Program-made: the position numbers and the translations under genes
Shown here: positions 29,591 to 40,726 of the stretch, piece by piece
Position numbering within the stretch: the stretch's first letter is position 1
How the letters are laid out: each line of letters begins with the position of its first letter
The notes under the pieces: generated by a model
Seen by the model: the letters and a program-made list of their open reading frames with translations, nothing else
Database searches by the model: none
What the model was told of the DNA's origin: nothing
Source of the DNA: Maribacter polysiphoniae
GTDB taxonomy: Bacteria; Bacteroidota; Bacteroidia; Flavobacteriales; Flavobacteriaceae
Reading direction: 5' to 3'
Assembly (NCBI RefSeq): GCF_003148665.1
Contig: NZ_QGGQ01000001.1
Span: 575,762 to 639,761 of the forward strand
DNA length: 64,000 bases

Positions 29591-29941
29591 TCAGTTTAAC
29601 AGGTTTGTCTCTTCATTCGGGAAAACCAAGGCTGGTTTGAATTTTTTGGCCTCTTCGATATCCATTCTGGCATAAGTGATCAATATCAGGATATCGCCAA
29701 CGGCCACTTTACGGGCTGCCGCACCGTTCAGGGTAAGTTCACCACTACCCCTTGGTCCGGGAATGACATAGGTTTCCAATCTTTCGCCATTATTGTTGTT
29801 CACAATCTGCACTTTTTCACCTTGGATAATGTTTGCAGCATCCATCAAATCCTCATCTATGGTAATACTACCAATATAGTTAAGGTCTGCACCGGTAACT
29901 TTTACACGATGTATTTTAGATTTTACAACTTCTATTTGCAT
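29591..29941 (-). CDS. panD: Aspartate 1-decarboxylase
   Basis: This 116-residue pyruvoyl enzyme makes beta-alanine from aspartate for pantothenate and CoA synthesis. The self-cleavage site Gly24-Ser25 in [10 protein letters not shown] is intact; Ser25 becomes the pyruvoyl group. [20 protein letters not shown] carries the conserved Tyr and Gly-rich loop. Length is normal. It lies 13 bases after panC, which uses its product, and four bases before the flippase-like gene. Confidence 0.97.
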   Translation of the reverse strand: MQIEVVKSKIHRVKVTGADLNYIGSITIDEDLMDAANIIQGEKVQIVNNNNGERLETYVIPGPRGSGELTLNGAAARKVAVGDILILITYARMDIEEAKKFKPALVFPNEETNLLN

Positions 29942-29954
29942 GGGACAAAGTTAA

Positions 29955-30800
29955 TCAATTAAGGGCTATGTTGTCTATGAGCCGGACTCCTTCCGTATAA
30001 ACGGCAATAAATGCCCTATATTTTTTGTTTTTTTGTTTTTTTACTACTGGTTTCAAAGTGTCTGCCTGGGCAATCGCTATATATTCCAATTCTAGTTCTG
30101 GGTGTTCTTCAAATTGTTTGGTCACCCACTCCGTAACATATACAGCACTTTCCGTGCCAAATTTCTTTTTGGCAGTTGTTAAAGTCCTATAAATGAAGGA
30201 GGCTTCTTTCCTCATATTTTCGGTCAATCTTTCGTTTCGGGAACTGAAGGCCAATCCGTTTTCTTCCCGCACTATTGGGCAACCGACTATTTCTACGGGA
30301 ATATGCCGGATTTCTGTCAGTTTTTTAATGATTTGAAGTTGTTGGTAATCCTTTTCCCCAAAATAGGCCCTTGTGGGTTTGACCAAGGTCAATAGGGCTT
30401 CAACGATGGTGCCCACACCATCAAAATGCCCTTCTCTAAAAGCTCCTTCCATTACTTTGTCCAGACCATCGAAATCGTAAGTCGTCGATGTCACATTTTC
30501 CGCATACATTTCCTGTATGTTCGGTGCAAAGACAATGATATGGTTTGCGATTTTTTCTAGAATATCCAAATCGGCTGTCAACGTCTGTGGATAATTTTCA
30601 AGGTCTTCAGGATTGTTAAACTGCGTGGGGTTCACAAAAATACTCACGACAACAACGGAATTTTCTTGCACTGCCCGTTCAACTAAGGCCGCATGGCCTA
30701 TATGCAAGGCCCCCATGGTCGGCACGAGACCTAGACTATCGTTTTTTTTCAACGAAGAAAGGTGGTCCTTTAGTTCTTTTCTGGTATTGATCAGCAACAT
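29955..30800 (-). CDS. panC: Pantothenate synthetase
   Basis: This 281-residue enzyme joins pantoate and beta-alanine with ATP. The HIGH-type motif PTMGALHIGHAALV is at residues 27-40. The pantoate-binding FVNPTQFN is at about 55, and GEKDYQQLQIIKKL with SSRNERL marks the ATP-binding region. It is the first gene of a five-gene minus-strand run (panC, panD, flippase-like, esterase-like, radA). A -7 element lies 21 bases upstream. panB was not found in the window. Confidence 0.97.
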   Translation of the reverse strand: MLLINTRKELKDHLSSLKKNDSLGLVPTMGALHIGHAALVERAVQENSVVVVSIFVNPTQFNNPEDLENYPQTLTADLDILEKIANHIIVFAPNIQEMYAENVTSTTYDFDGLDKVMEGAFREGHFDGVGTIVEALLTLVKPTRAYFGEKDYQQLQIIKKLTEIRHIPVEIVGCPIVREENGLAFSSRNERLTENMRKEASFIYRTLTTAKKKFGTESAVYVTEWVTKQFEEHPELELEYIAIAQADTLKPVVKKQKNKKYRAFIAVYTEGVRLIDNIALN

Positions 30801-30820
30801 AGGTTACATTTAAAAGGGAG

Positions 30821-30828
30821 CAAACTTA
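30821..30828 (-). promoter_or_regulatory. TAnnTTTG -7 element for panC
   Basis: On the minus strand, TAAGTTTG exactly matches the Bacteroidota -7 element 21 bases before the panC ATG. The predicted leader is only about 13 bases. No TTTG was found at the expected -33 position, so the call rests on the -7 element alone. Confidence 0.4.
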
Positions 30829-30859
30829 CTATAAATACTGCTAATCTGCATAATTTTTG

Positions 30860-30867
30860 TAATTTTG
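30860..30867 (+). promoter_or_regulatory. TAnnTTTG -7 element for the GT5-like gene
   Basis: TAATTTTG exactly matches the -7 consensus, 36 bases before the ATG at 30904. At the -33 distance the sequence reads ACTG (30837-30840), a poor match. Together with the minus-strand element at 30821 this gives a compact divergent promoter region. Confidence 0.45.
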
Positions 30868-30903
30868 CATCAATCTTTTCAAGATAAATAAAATATTGCT
30901 TTT

Positions 30904-31713
30904 ATGAATGGTAAAAAGATATTGTTTGTATCTTCTGAATTAGTCCCCTACCTTCCAGAGAACGAAGTATCCTTAATGTCATACGAAACCCCAAGAATGG
31001 TCAACAGCAATGGCGGCCAAATTCGGATTTTTATGCCAAGGTATGGAAACATCAATGAACGTAGGCATCAACTGCACGAAGTCATTCGTCTATCAGGGAT
31101 GAATCTTGTCATTAATGATATGGATATGCCTTTGATCATAAAAGTGGCCTCTATACCAAAAGAGCGTATACAGGTGTACTTTATCGACAATGAAGAATAT
31201 TTCAAAAGAAAGGCAACCTTTACCGATACTGAAGGTAACCTTTTCGAGGACAATGACCAACGAGCCATTTTCTTTGCAAAGGGTGTGGTTGAAACAGTCA
31301 AAAAATTGAATTGGTCCCCAGATATCATTCATGTACATGGGTGGTTGGCTTCCCTTTTGCCCTTATATTTGAAAAAATACTATGCCGATGAGCCATTGTT
31401 CGGGGATAGTAAGATCGTTACCTCGGTCTATGGAAAGGGTTATGAGGGCGAGCTCGACAAGGACATGATTCATAAGATTGCCTTTGATGGCGTTTCAGAG
31501 GATAGTATAAGCGTCTTGAAAACTCCTAACTATAATAATTTGTTAAAAGTTGCTGTAGATTATTCCGATGCTGTTATTTTAGCTGCGGAAGAAATTCCAG
31601 AAGAATTAATAAACTATATATCCAACCTAGAAAAACCCGTGTTGCCTTATGTTCCTTTACAAGGTTTTGAAGAAGCATATGCCAATTTCTATAACACTGA
31701 AGTTTTAAAATAA
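30904..31713 (+). CDS. Short GT5-type glycogen/starch synthase-like protein
   Basis: This 269-residue protein aligns by eye with only the N-terminal half of GT5 glycogen synthases. The features are KILFVSSELVPYLPENEVSL, the segment GGQIRIFMPRYGNINERRHQ, and HVHGWLASLLPLYLKKYY around residue 140. The C-terminal nucleotide-sugar-binding Rossmann domain is absent, since the stop is immediately followed by the DUF4270 gene. Usual GlgA length is about 470-480 residues. It also has Val-Pro-Tyr in place of the usual KxGGL-type ADP-glucose loop. It is therefore unlikely to be a standard glycogen synthase. From memory, this short form next to panC and DUF4270 recurs in Flavobacteriia, so it is probably functional rather than a broken gene. 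Confidence 0.8.
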   Translation: MNGKKILFVSSELVPYLPENEVSLMSYETPRMVNSNGGQIRIFMPRYGNINERRHQLHEVIRLSGMNLVINDMDMPLIIKVASIPKERIQVYFIDNEEYFKRKATFTDTEGNLFEDNDQRAIFFAKGVVETVKKLNWSPDIIHVHGWLASLLPLYLKKYYADEPLFGDSKIVTSVYGKGYEGELDKDMIHKIAFDGVSEDSISVLKTPNYNNLLKVAVDYSDAVILAAEEIPEELINYISNLEKPVLPYVPLQGFEEAYANFYNTEVLK

Positions 31714-31715
31714 TC

Positions 31716-33593
<1,878 letters not shown>

Positions 33594-33634
33594 TAATACA
33601 CCTTCCCCCGAGTTATAATTTTCAAAATTTTTGT

Positions 33635-33651
33635 AGTGGTAATATACCACT
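33635..33651. promoter_or_regulatory. 17-bp palindrome upstream of glmS, candidate operator
   Basis: AGTGGTA-ATA-TACCACT is a 7-bp inverted repeat with a three-base centre. It lies 41 bases after the DUF4270 stop and about 55 bases before the glmS -7 element. No T-tract follows, so it is not a terminator. It could be an operator or an RNA hairpin. No known regulator site was recognised. Confidence 0.35.
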
Positions 33652-33679
33652 TACAGAGTATTAGCGTTTTACATCTAAC

Positions 33680-33714
33680 TTTGAAAGGATTTTTCGTCCT
33701 TAAGGGTATATTTG
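33680..33714 (+). promoter_or_regulatory. Candidate glmS promoter
   Basis: TTTG at 33680-33683 and an exact -7 element TATATTTG at 33707-33714 are separated by 23 bases, slightly more than the usual spacing of about 19. The -7 element lies 40 bases before the glmS ATG. This suggests that glmS is transcribed independently of the DUF4270 operon. Confidence 0.5.
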
Positions 33715-33753
33715 TAAAAATTCAGTTAAAACCATTCAACTAAAAAAAATAAT

Positions 33754-35601
33754 ATGTGTGGAATTGTAGGGTATATTGGACACAGGGACGCCTATCCCAT
33801 CATAATTAAAGGACTTCAACGCTTGGAATACCGAGGTTATGATAGTGCGGGGGTTGCTTTGTTCGATGGTAACGACATTAATCTTTCAAAGACCAAAGGC
33901 AAGGTTGAGGATTTAAAAAATAAATGCAAATCCTCGATTTCGTTGGAAGGTAAGTTGGGAATTGGCCATACACGTTGGGCTACCCATGGTGTTCCAAACG
34001 ATGTCAATTCACATCCACATTATTCCAATTCAGGTGACTTGGTGATTATCCATAACGGGATCATTGAAAATTATGAGTCCTTAAAGAAAGAATTGATAAA
34101 TAGGGGGTATTCATTTACATCAGACACAGATACGGAAGTATTGGTGAATTTAATTGAGGAGGTACAAAAATCGGAAGGGGTTTTATTGGGTAAAGCTGTT
34201 CAAATAGCTTTGAACCAAGCAGTTGGTGCCTATGCCATCGCTGTTTTCGATAAGAAAAAACCCGATGAGATTGTTGTGGCGAAATTAGGTAGTCCATTAG
34301 CCATAGGTATTGGTGAGAATGAGTTTTTTATTGCTTCCGATGCCTCACCCTTTATCGAGTTCACGAATAATGCGGTTTATCTAGAGGATGAGGAGATGGC
34401 CATTATTCGTCTTGGCAAGGAGATTAAATTGAGAAAAATAAAGGATGATGCCATTGCCTATCCGAATATTCTGGAACTTCAAATGAATTTGGAGGAAATT
34501 GAAAAAGGAGGGTATGAACACTTTATGCTCAAAGAGATTTATGAGCAGCCCAGGGCCATTATGGATACTTATCGTGGTCGACTATTGGCAGACCAAGGTT
34601 TGATAAAAATGGCGGGTATTGATCAACATTTGGAAAAATTTCTCAATGCCAATAGGATTATCATTGTTGCTTGTGGTACTTCTTGGCATGCGGGATTGGT
34701 AGCAGAGTACATTTTTGAGGACTTGGCCAGGATACCTGTTGAAGTTGAATATGCTTCGGAATTCAGATATAGGAATCCCGTGATTACGGAAAAGGATGTT
34801 CTGATAGCGATATCCCAATCAGGGGAAACGGCCGATACTTTGGCGGCTATCAAATTAGCTAAGGAGAAAGGGGCTTTTGTTTTTGGGGTTTGTAATGTGG
34901 TTGGTTCCTCTATTTCAAGGGAGACCCATGCAGGAGCATATACCCATGCAGGACCTGAGATTGGGGTTGCCTCAACCAAGGCTTTTACGACACAAATAAC
35001 AGTATTGACATTGTTGGCCTTAAAATTGGCGAAGGAAAAAGGAGAATTTTCAGCATCCCGATTCCATGAATATTTAACCGAATTGGAAACGATTCCGGCG
35101 AAAGTGGAAAAAGCTCTAGAGGCCAATCCGTTGGTTGAGATAATCGCCGACGTTTATAAGGATTCCCCGAATTGTCTTTATTTAGGGAGAGGGTACAATT
35201 TTCCCGTAGCCCTTGAGGGAGCCTTGAAATTAAAGGAAATCAGTTACATTCATGCGGAAGGATATCCAGCCGCTGAAATGAAGCATGGCCCGATAGCCTT
35301 GATAGATGAACAAATGCCGGTGATTGTTATTGCGACCAAAAAAGGACACTATGAAAAAGTAGTAAGCAATGTGCAAGAGATCAAATCACGAAAAGGTAAG
35401 ATCATTGCAGTAGTGACGCAAGGTGATACACAGGTTACCCAACTTGCCGATCATGTTATCGAAGTACCTGAAACATTTGAGAGCTTAACTCCGTTATTGA
35501 CAACCATTCCATTACAATTGTTATCGTATCATATTGCGGTGATGAGGGGTTGTAATGTAGACCAACCACGAAATTTAGCAAAATCTGTTACGGTGGAATA
35601 A
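33754..35601 (+). CDS. glmS: Glutamine--fructose-6-phosphate aminotransferase (isomerising)
   Basis: This 615-residue enzyme makes glucosamine-6-phosphate from fructose-6-phosphate and glutamine, the first step toward UDP-GlcNAc for peptidoglycan and lipopolysaccharide. The glutaminase nucleophile Cys2 (MCGIVGYIGH) is exposed after Met removal, and the GATase II motifs HTRWATHG and HNGIIENY are present. Two SIS domains follow (CGTSWHAGLVAEY; SQSGETADTLAAIKLAKEKG; YLGRGYNFPVALEGALKLKE). The C-terminus DQPRNLAKSVTVE is canonical. No glmS ribozyme was seen upstream. A strong terminator follows. Confidence 0.98.
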   Translation: MCGIVGYIGHRDAYPIIIKGLQRLEYRGYDSAGVALFDGNDINLSKTKGKVEDLKNKCKSSISLEGKLGIGHTRWATHGVPNDVNSHPHYSNSGDLVIIHNGIIENYESLKKELINRGYSFTSDTDTEVLVNLIEEVQKSEGVLLGKAVQIALNQAVGAYAIAVFDKKKPDEIVVAKLGSPLAIGIGENEFFIASDASPFIEFTNNAVYLEDEEMAIIRLGKEIKLRKIKDDAIAYPNILELQMNLEEIEKGGYEHFMLKEIYEQPRAIMDTYRGRLLADQGLIKMAGIDQHLEKFLNANRIIIVACGTSWHAGLVAEYIFEDLARIPVEVEYASEFRYRNPVITEKDVLIAISQSGETADTLAAIKLAKEKGAFVFGVCNVVGSSISRETHAGAYTHAGPEIGVASTKAFTTQITVLTLLALKLAKEKGEFSASRFHEYLTELETIPAKVEKALEANPLVEIIADVYKDSPNCLYLGRGYNFPVALEGALKLKEISYIHAEGYPAAEMKHGPIALIDEQMPVIVIATKKGHYEKVVSNVQEIKSRKGKIIAVVTQGDTQVTQLADHVIEVPETFESLTPLLTTIPLQLLSYHIAVMRGCNVDQPRNLAKSVTVE

Positions 35602-35625
35602 GGGAAATAGCTTATAATAGTAAAG

Positions 35626-35657
35626 AAAAGGCCATGATCGATATCATGGCCTTTTTT
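35626..35657 (+). terminator. Rho-independent terminator after glmS
   Basis: GGCCATGAT (35630-35638) and ATCATGGCC (35643-35651) form a perfect 9-bp stem with a four-base loop. AAAA precedes the stem and six T follow (35652-35657). It lies 25 bases after the glmS stop. Confidence 0.92.
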
Positions 35658-35799
35658 GTTGAAATGTTATAGATTGTGCAATATTAGGGTCATTTTATTA
35701 GGAAAAAAGTACTATGCGCGCATAATTTTATGGGTTTTTCATTTTTCAATATGAAAAAATCTGTATATTGGCAACAAACTAATTTAACTTATAACTATA

Positions 35800-38550
35800 A
35801 TGAGAGCGATACTTTTTTTATCCTTAATGATGTTGGGTGCCCTAGGGTTTTCCCAAACAACAACTTCAGGAACTGTTGTTGACCACAACAATGAACCTGT
35901 ACCAGGGGCTAATGTGATTATTGTCGGTAAGGCAGTAGGAGCAGTATCGGATTTTGATGGTAATTTTACTTTGAAAACTTCTGAAACTCCCCCATTTCAA
36001 TTAAAAATTTCTAGCATTGGTTACACCGATACCACGGTGGATGTGACTTCGAATAATGAGAAAATCACAATTGTACTCGATGAGTCACATACCATGCTTG
36101 ATGAAATCGTTATTTCTGCATCCAGAACACCGGAGCGGTTGTTTGAATCACCTGTTTCCGTAGAGCGTTTTGGCTTAAAGGAAATACAGAATACAACTTC
36201 AGCATCCTTTTATGGTGGACTCGAAAATTTAAAGGGAGTAGACGTCAATACCAACAGTTTAACTTTTCAATCCATTAATACCCGTGGTTTTGCAAGTTTT
36301 GCCAATACCCGATTTATGCAATTGGTTGACGGCATGGATAATTCTTCGCCGGCATTGAATTTTGTACTTGGTAATCTAGTTGGTATGAACGATTTGGATG
36401 TGCAAAGTGTTGAGATATTGCCTGGTGCTTCCTCTGCTCTTTATGGGGCGAATGCATTCAATGGTATTCTTTTTATGCGAAGTAAAAGTCCTTTTGATTT
36501 TCAGGGAATCAGTTCGTATTTGAAAACGGGGATAACGTCCCAAGAAGCTGCCGGTGATAATGAGTATTATGATATTGGTATTCGTGCTGCCCATGCATTT
36601 AGTGATAAATTGGCGGTTAAGGCGAGTTTTTCCTTTATGGAAGGCACCGATTGGTATGCCGTAAGTGAGGAGGATTTGACTAATCCAGGTTTTACCAGGA
36701 CTGATCCGGCTTATGATGGTTTGAATATATATGGGGATGAGGTGTCTACGGTTTTGAACTTTGATACCTTGGCAGGTCTTCCACCGGGTACTGTTGGCTC
36801 GGCTTTGGTGTCGAGAACCGGTTATTCCGAACGCGATTTGAACAGTTATGACGCTCAGAGTGTTAAGTTTGATGGTGCCATTCACTATCGTCCCTTTGCT
36901 GATGATTTCGAAATCATTTATAACGGTAGGGTAGGTCGTGGTTCTACCATATATCAGGGGGCCAATCGGTATTATATTGATGGTTTTTCCTTACAGCAAC
37001 ATAAACTGGAATTTAAGAATAACAACTTCTTTATTAGAGGATATATTACGGCTGAGAATGCAGGTGATTCTTATGACACAAGATTTGCAGGTATAAATGT
37101 AAACAGAAGATGGAAAGGGGATACCGAATGGTTCACGGATTATGCGACAACTTTTATAGGTGCAAAGCTCGGAGTGGGTACTGGCGTTCAGCTTGATGAT
37201 GCTTCGGCACATGCAGCTGCAAGGGCGGCAGCGGATACGGGTAGATTGATCCCTGGAACTCCTGAATTTGAAGCTACTTTTAATTCGGTAATCTCCGATG
37301 GGGATTTAACAACAGGTGCACGTTTTATAGACAACACCAAACTCCGTCATGTAGATGCCAATTACAATTTCAGCCATTTGACGGAAGATTTTGCCGATAT
37401 TCAAGTTGGTGGTTCTTATAGGGAATACGAATTGAATTCCCAAGGAACTATTTTTACAGATATGGATGGTGCAATTCCTTATGCGGAATATGGATTGTAT
37501 ACGCAACTCCAGAAAAAATTCATGGATGAACGTATCAAGTTCACCGGTTCGGTCCGTTATGACAAAAATGAACTTTTTGACGGATTTGTTTCCCCTAGGG
37601 CTTCATTGACTTATACGGTTGGGGAAAATAGAAACCATAATTTCAGGGGGTCCTTCCAAACAGGTTTTAGAAATCCAACAACACAAGATCTTTATATTGG
37701 ATTGAACGCCGGTCGTGCATTATTGGTCGGCGCTGCAGAGGATAATTTGGATCGTTATGTGGTTGATGTTCCGTTATCGACCAATGGTGCTGCTCTTGTA
37801 GGGTCAAGCACGGTAACTATGACAGGTAGGGATGCTTATGAAAATGCATATTCCGCGACCTCGGTAGAACAGGGTGCTCCCGCAGCCGTGAATACACCCT
37901 TGGTGAAACCGGAAAAAGTGACGGCTTTGGAACTTGGATATAGGGGTCAGTTGGGACAAGTGGTCATCGATATTAGTGGTTATTACAATGATTACCAAGA
38001 TTTTATTTCCCAAAAAATTGTATTAGCCCCTAAATATGGTGAGGCAGGTGATGGAGGTCTATCGTTATTGGCACTTCAGAATGGCGATTATCAACCTTTT
38101 AATGTGTATACCAATTCATTGGCCGATATCACTTCTTATGGAGTTACCGCCGGACTAGAAGCCCAAGTATTCGGTAATTTTGATTTCGGGGTCAATTATA
38201 CGTTTTCCGATTTCGATTTTGATGAAACGTCCGATCCAGACTTTCAACCACAGTTCAATACACCAAAGCACAAGGTAAAGGCCTCTTTTGGCAATTCGGA
38301 GTTGTTTGAGAATTTCGGGTTTAACATCAATTACAGATGGACCGATGGATACCTTTGGGAGAATTCATTTGCCACAGGGGATATCCCTTCGTTCAGTGTG
38401 TTGGATGCGCAGGTCAATTACAGCGTGCCAAGCATTAAATCGATATTTAAATTGGGGGCTTCGAACCTCTTGGGTGAAGAGTATGTTACTGCTGTAGGTA
38501 CAGGTTATATTGGATCCCAGTTTTATCTGTCATGGACGATAAACAATTAA
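35800..38550 (+). CDS. TonB-dependent receptor with CarboxypepD_reg-like N-terminus
   Basis: This 916-residue outer-membrane receptor has a signal peptide ending ALGFSQ (residue 19). A carboxypeptidase-regulatory-like domain (about 22-100, GTVVDHNNEPVPGANVIIVG) is followed by a plug domain (about 105-230: EIVISASRTPERLFESPVSV, NTRGFASFANTRFMQLVDGM, VEILPGASSALYGANAFNGI). The long barrel ends in QFYLSWTINN. No SusD-like or other lipoprotein partner gene follows; a terminator-like hairpin and atpD come next. The ligand is unknown. It stands as a single-gene unit between two terminators. Confidence 0.92.
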   Translation: MRAILFLSLMMLGALGFSQTTTSGTVVDHNNEPVPGANVIIVGKAVGAVSDFDGNFTLKTSETPPFQLKISSIGYTDTTVDVTSNNEKITIVLDESHTMLDEIVISASRTPERLFESPVSVERFGLKEIQNTTSASFYGGLENLKGVDVNTNSLTFQSINTRGFASFANTRFMQLVDGMDNSSPALNFVLGNLVGMNDLDVQSVEILPGASSALYGANAFNGILFMRSKSPFDFQGISSYLKTGITSQEAAGDNEYYDIGIRAAHAFSDKLAVKASFSFMEGTDWYAVSEEDLTNPGFTRTDPAYDGLNIYGDEVSTVLNFDTLAGLPPGTVGSALVSRTGYSERDLNSYDAQSVKFDGAIHYRPFADDFEIIYNGRVGRGSTIYQGANRYYIDGFSLQQHKLEFKNNNFFIRGYITAENAGDSYDTRFAGINVNRRWKGDTEWFTDYATTFIGAKLGVGTGVQLDDASAHAAARAAADTGRLIPGTPEFEATFNSVISDGDLTTGARFIDNTKLRHVDANYNFSHLTEDFADIQVGGSYREYELNSQGTIFTDMDGAIPYAEYGLYTQLQKKFMDERIKFTGSVRYDKNELFDGFVSPRASLTYTVGENRNHNFRGSFQTGFRNPTTQDLYIGLNAGRALLVGAAEDNLDRYVVDVPLSTNGAALVGSSTVTMTGRDAYENAYSATSVEQGAPAAVNTPLVKPEKVTALELGYRGQLGQVVIDISGYYNDYQDFISQKIVLAPKYGEAGDGGLSLLALQNGDYQPFNVYTNSLADITSYGVTAGLEAQVFGNFDFGVNYTFSDFDFDETSDPDFQPQFNTPKHKVKASFGNSELFENFGFNINYRWTDGYLWENSFATGDIPSFSVLDAQVNYSVPSIKSIFKLGASNLLGEEYVTAVGTGYIGSQFYLSWTINN

Positions 38551-38573
38551 ATTAAAACAAGTTAACTAGTGAT

Positions 38574-38598
38574 AAAGACGCTTAAATAGGCGTCTTTT
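38574..38598 (+). terminator. Terminator after the TonB receptor
   Basis: AAAGACGC (38574-38581) pairs with GCGTCTTT (38590-38597), with an eight-base loop and a T-rich end (CTTTTCGCTTTTT). It lies 24 bases after the receptor stop and upstream of the atpD promoter. Confidence 0.75.
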
Positions 38599-38626
38599 CG
38601 CTTTTTGAAAAAAGGCAAGAAAAGCA

Positions 38627-38657
38627 TTTCAATTTAAAATTGAAAAACATATCTTTG
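38627..38657 (+). promoter_or_regulatory. Candidate atpD promoter
   Basis: An exact -7 element TATCTTTG lies at 38650-38657. TTTC at 38627-38630, 19 bases upstream, is one mismatch from the -33 element TTTG at the ideal spacing. The predicted RNA start is near 38664, giving a leader of about 60 bases to the atpD ATG at 38723. Confidence 0.6.
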
Positions 38658-38689
38658 CAGCCTTTAGTGCAAGAAATAGAGACCTGTAA

Positions 38690-40231
<1,542 letters not shown>

Positions 40232-40237
40232 ATTAGT

Positions 40238-40305
40238 AGGCAGTGATCGGTTTACAGTTGGCATTAAGCTACTGAATACTGAATACTGAATGCTGAATAT
40301 TGAAA
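40238..40305. repeat. Degenerate 7-bp tandem repeat between atpD and atpC
   Basis: ACTGAAT occurs three times in tandem from 40271, followed by GCTGAAT and ATTGAAA. The preceding bases (from AGGCAGT at 40238) can be read in the same 7-base phase with more divergence. The array fills nearly all of the 78-base gap and runs up to the atpC start. A second period-7 array with the related unit ACTGCCT is at 62055-62103. Confidence 0.75.
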
Positions 40306-40309
40306 AACT

Positions 40310-40588
40310 ATGTATTTAGAAATTGTATCCCCAGAAGCTACCTTATTTGCAGGCGAAGTAAATTCGGTTACGGTCCCGGGTATTAACGGGGAATTTCAAA
40401 TGTTGAAAGATCACGCCCCTGTAGTTTCGTTATTGCAACAAGGTAATGTTGTTGTAGATGGCACTATTACCATAGCGGAGGAGTATCAAAATAAATTCAC
40501 ACAAAACGCCAAAGGCAAGACGGTATTGGGCATTTCCAGTGGTACTGTTGAAATGAAGGATAATAAAGTCATTGTTTTAGCGGATTGA
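40310..40588 (+). CDS. atpC: ATP synthase F1 subunit epsilon (short form)
   Basis: This 92-residue protein contains the N-terminal beta-sandwich of epsilon (MYLEIVSPEATLFAGEVNSV, PGINGEFQMLKDHAPVVSLL, GTVEMKDNKVIVLAD). It lacks the C-terminal two-helix domain that inhibits ATP hydrolysis in E. coli epsilon (139 residues). The stop is followed by a terminator, so this is not a truncation by frameshift. Short epsilon subunits are common in Bacteroidota. It sits in the central stalk of F1. Confidence 0.97.
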   Translation: MYLEIVSPEATLFAGEVNSVTVPGINGEFQMLKDHAPVVSLLQQGNVVVDGTITIAEEYQNKFTQNAKGKTVLGISSGTVEMKDNKVIVLAD

Positions 40589-40607
40589 ACATGAATAACG
40601 AATATAT

Positions 40608-40639
40608 AAAGCCCTGACCATTCTGTCAGGGCTTTTTTT
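40608..40639 (+). terminator. Rho-independent terminator after atpC
   Basis: AAAGCCCTGAC (40608-40618) and GTCAGGGCTTT (40625-40635) form an 11-bp stem with a six-base loop, followed by T residues to 40639. It lies 19 bases after the atpC stop. Confidence 0.95.
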
Positions 40640-40726
40640 ATAGCATATATTCCCGTGGATTGGTCCAGATGCCAAAAACATGGAAAAAAATGAATCTTCA
40701 ATAGGAAGTAACACAAGCTATTCTAA

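Noticed and set aside
30904-31713. GT5-like gene as a pseudogene by C-terminal truncation
   Set aside because: The stop is followed at once by an intact operon partner with normal spacing, and no remnant of the C-terminal half is present; a deliberate short form is more likely.
36376-36885. 169-codon antisense frame inside the TonB receptor gene
   Set aside because: The receptor frame has strong domain evidence; the antisense product is Ile/Thr-rich with no recognisable feature.
40238-40305. CRISPR array
   Set aside because: The 7-base units are directly contiguous with no spacers; the same holds for 62055-62103.
40310-40588. atpC truncated by frameshift
   Set aside because: The stop is followed by a strong terminator with no continuing similarity in other frames; short epsilon is usual in the phylum.
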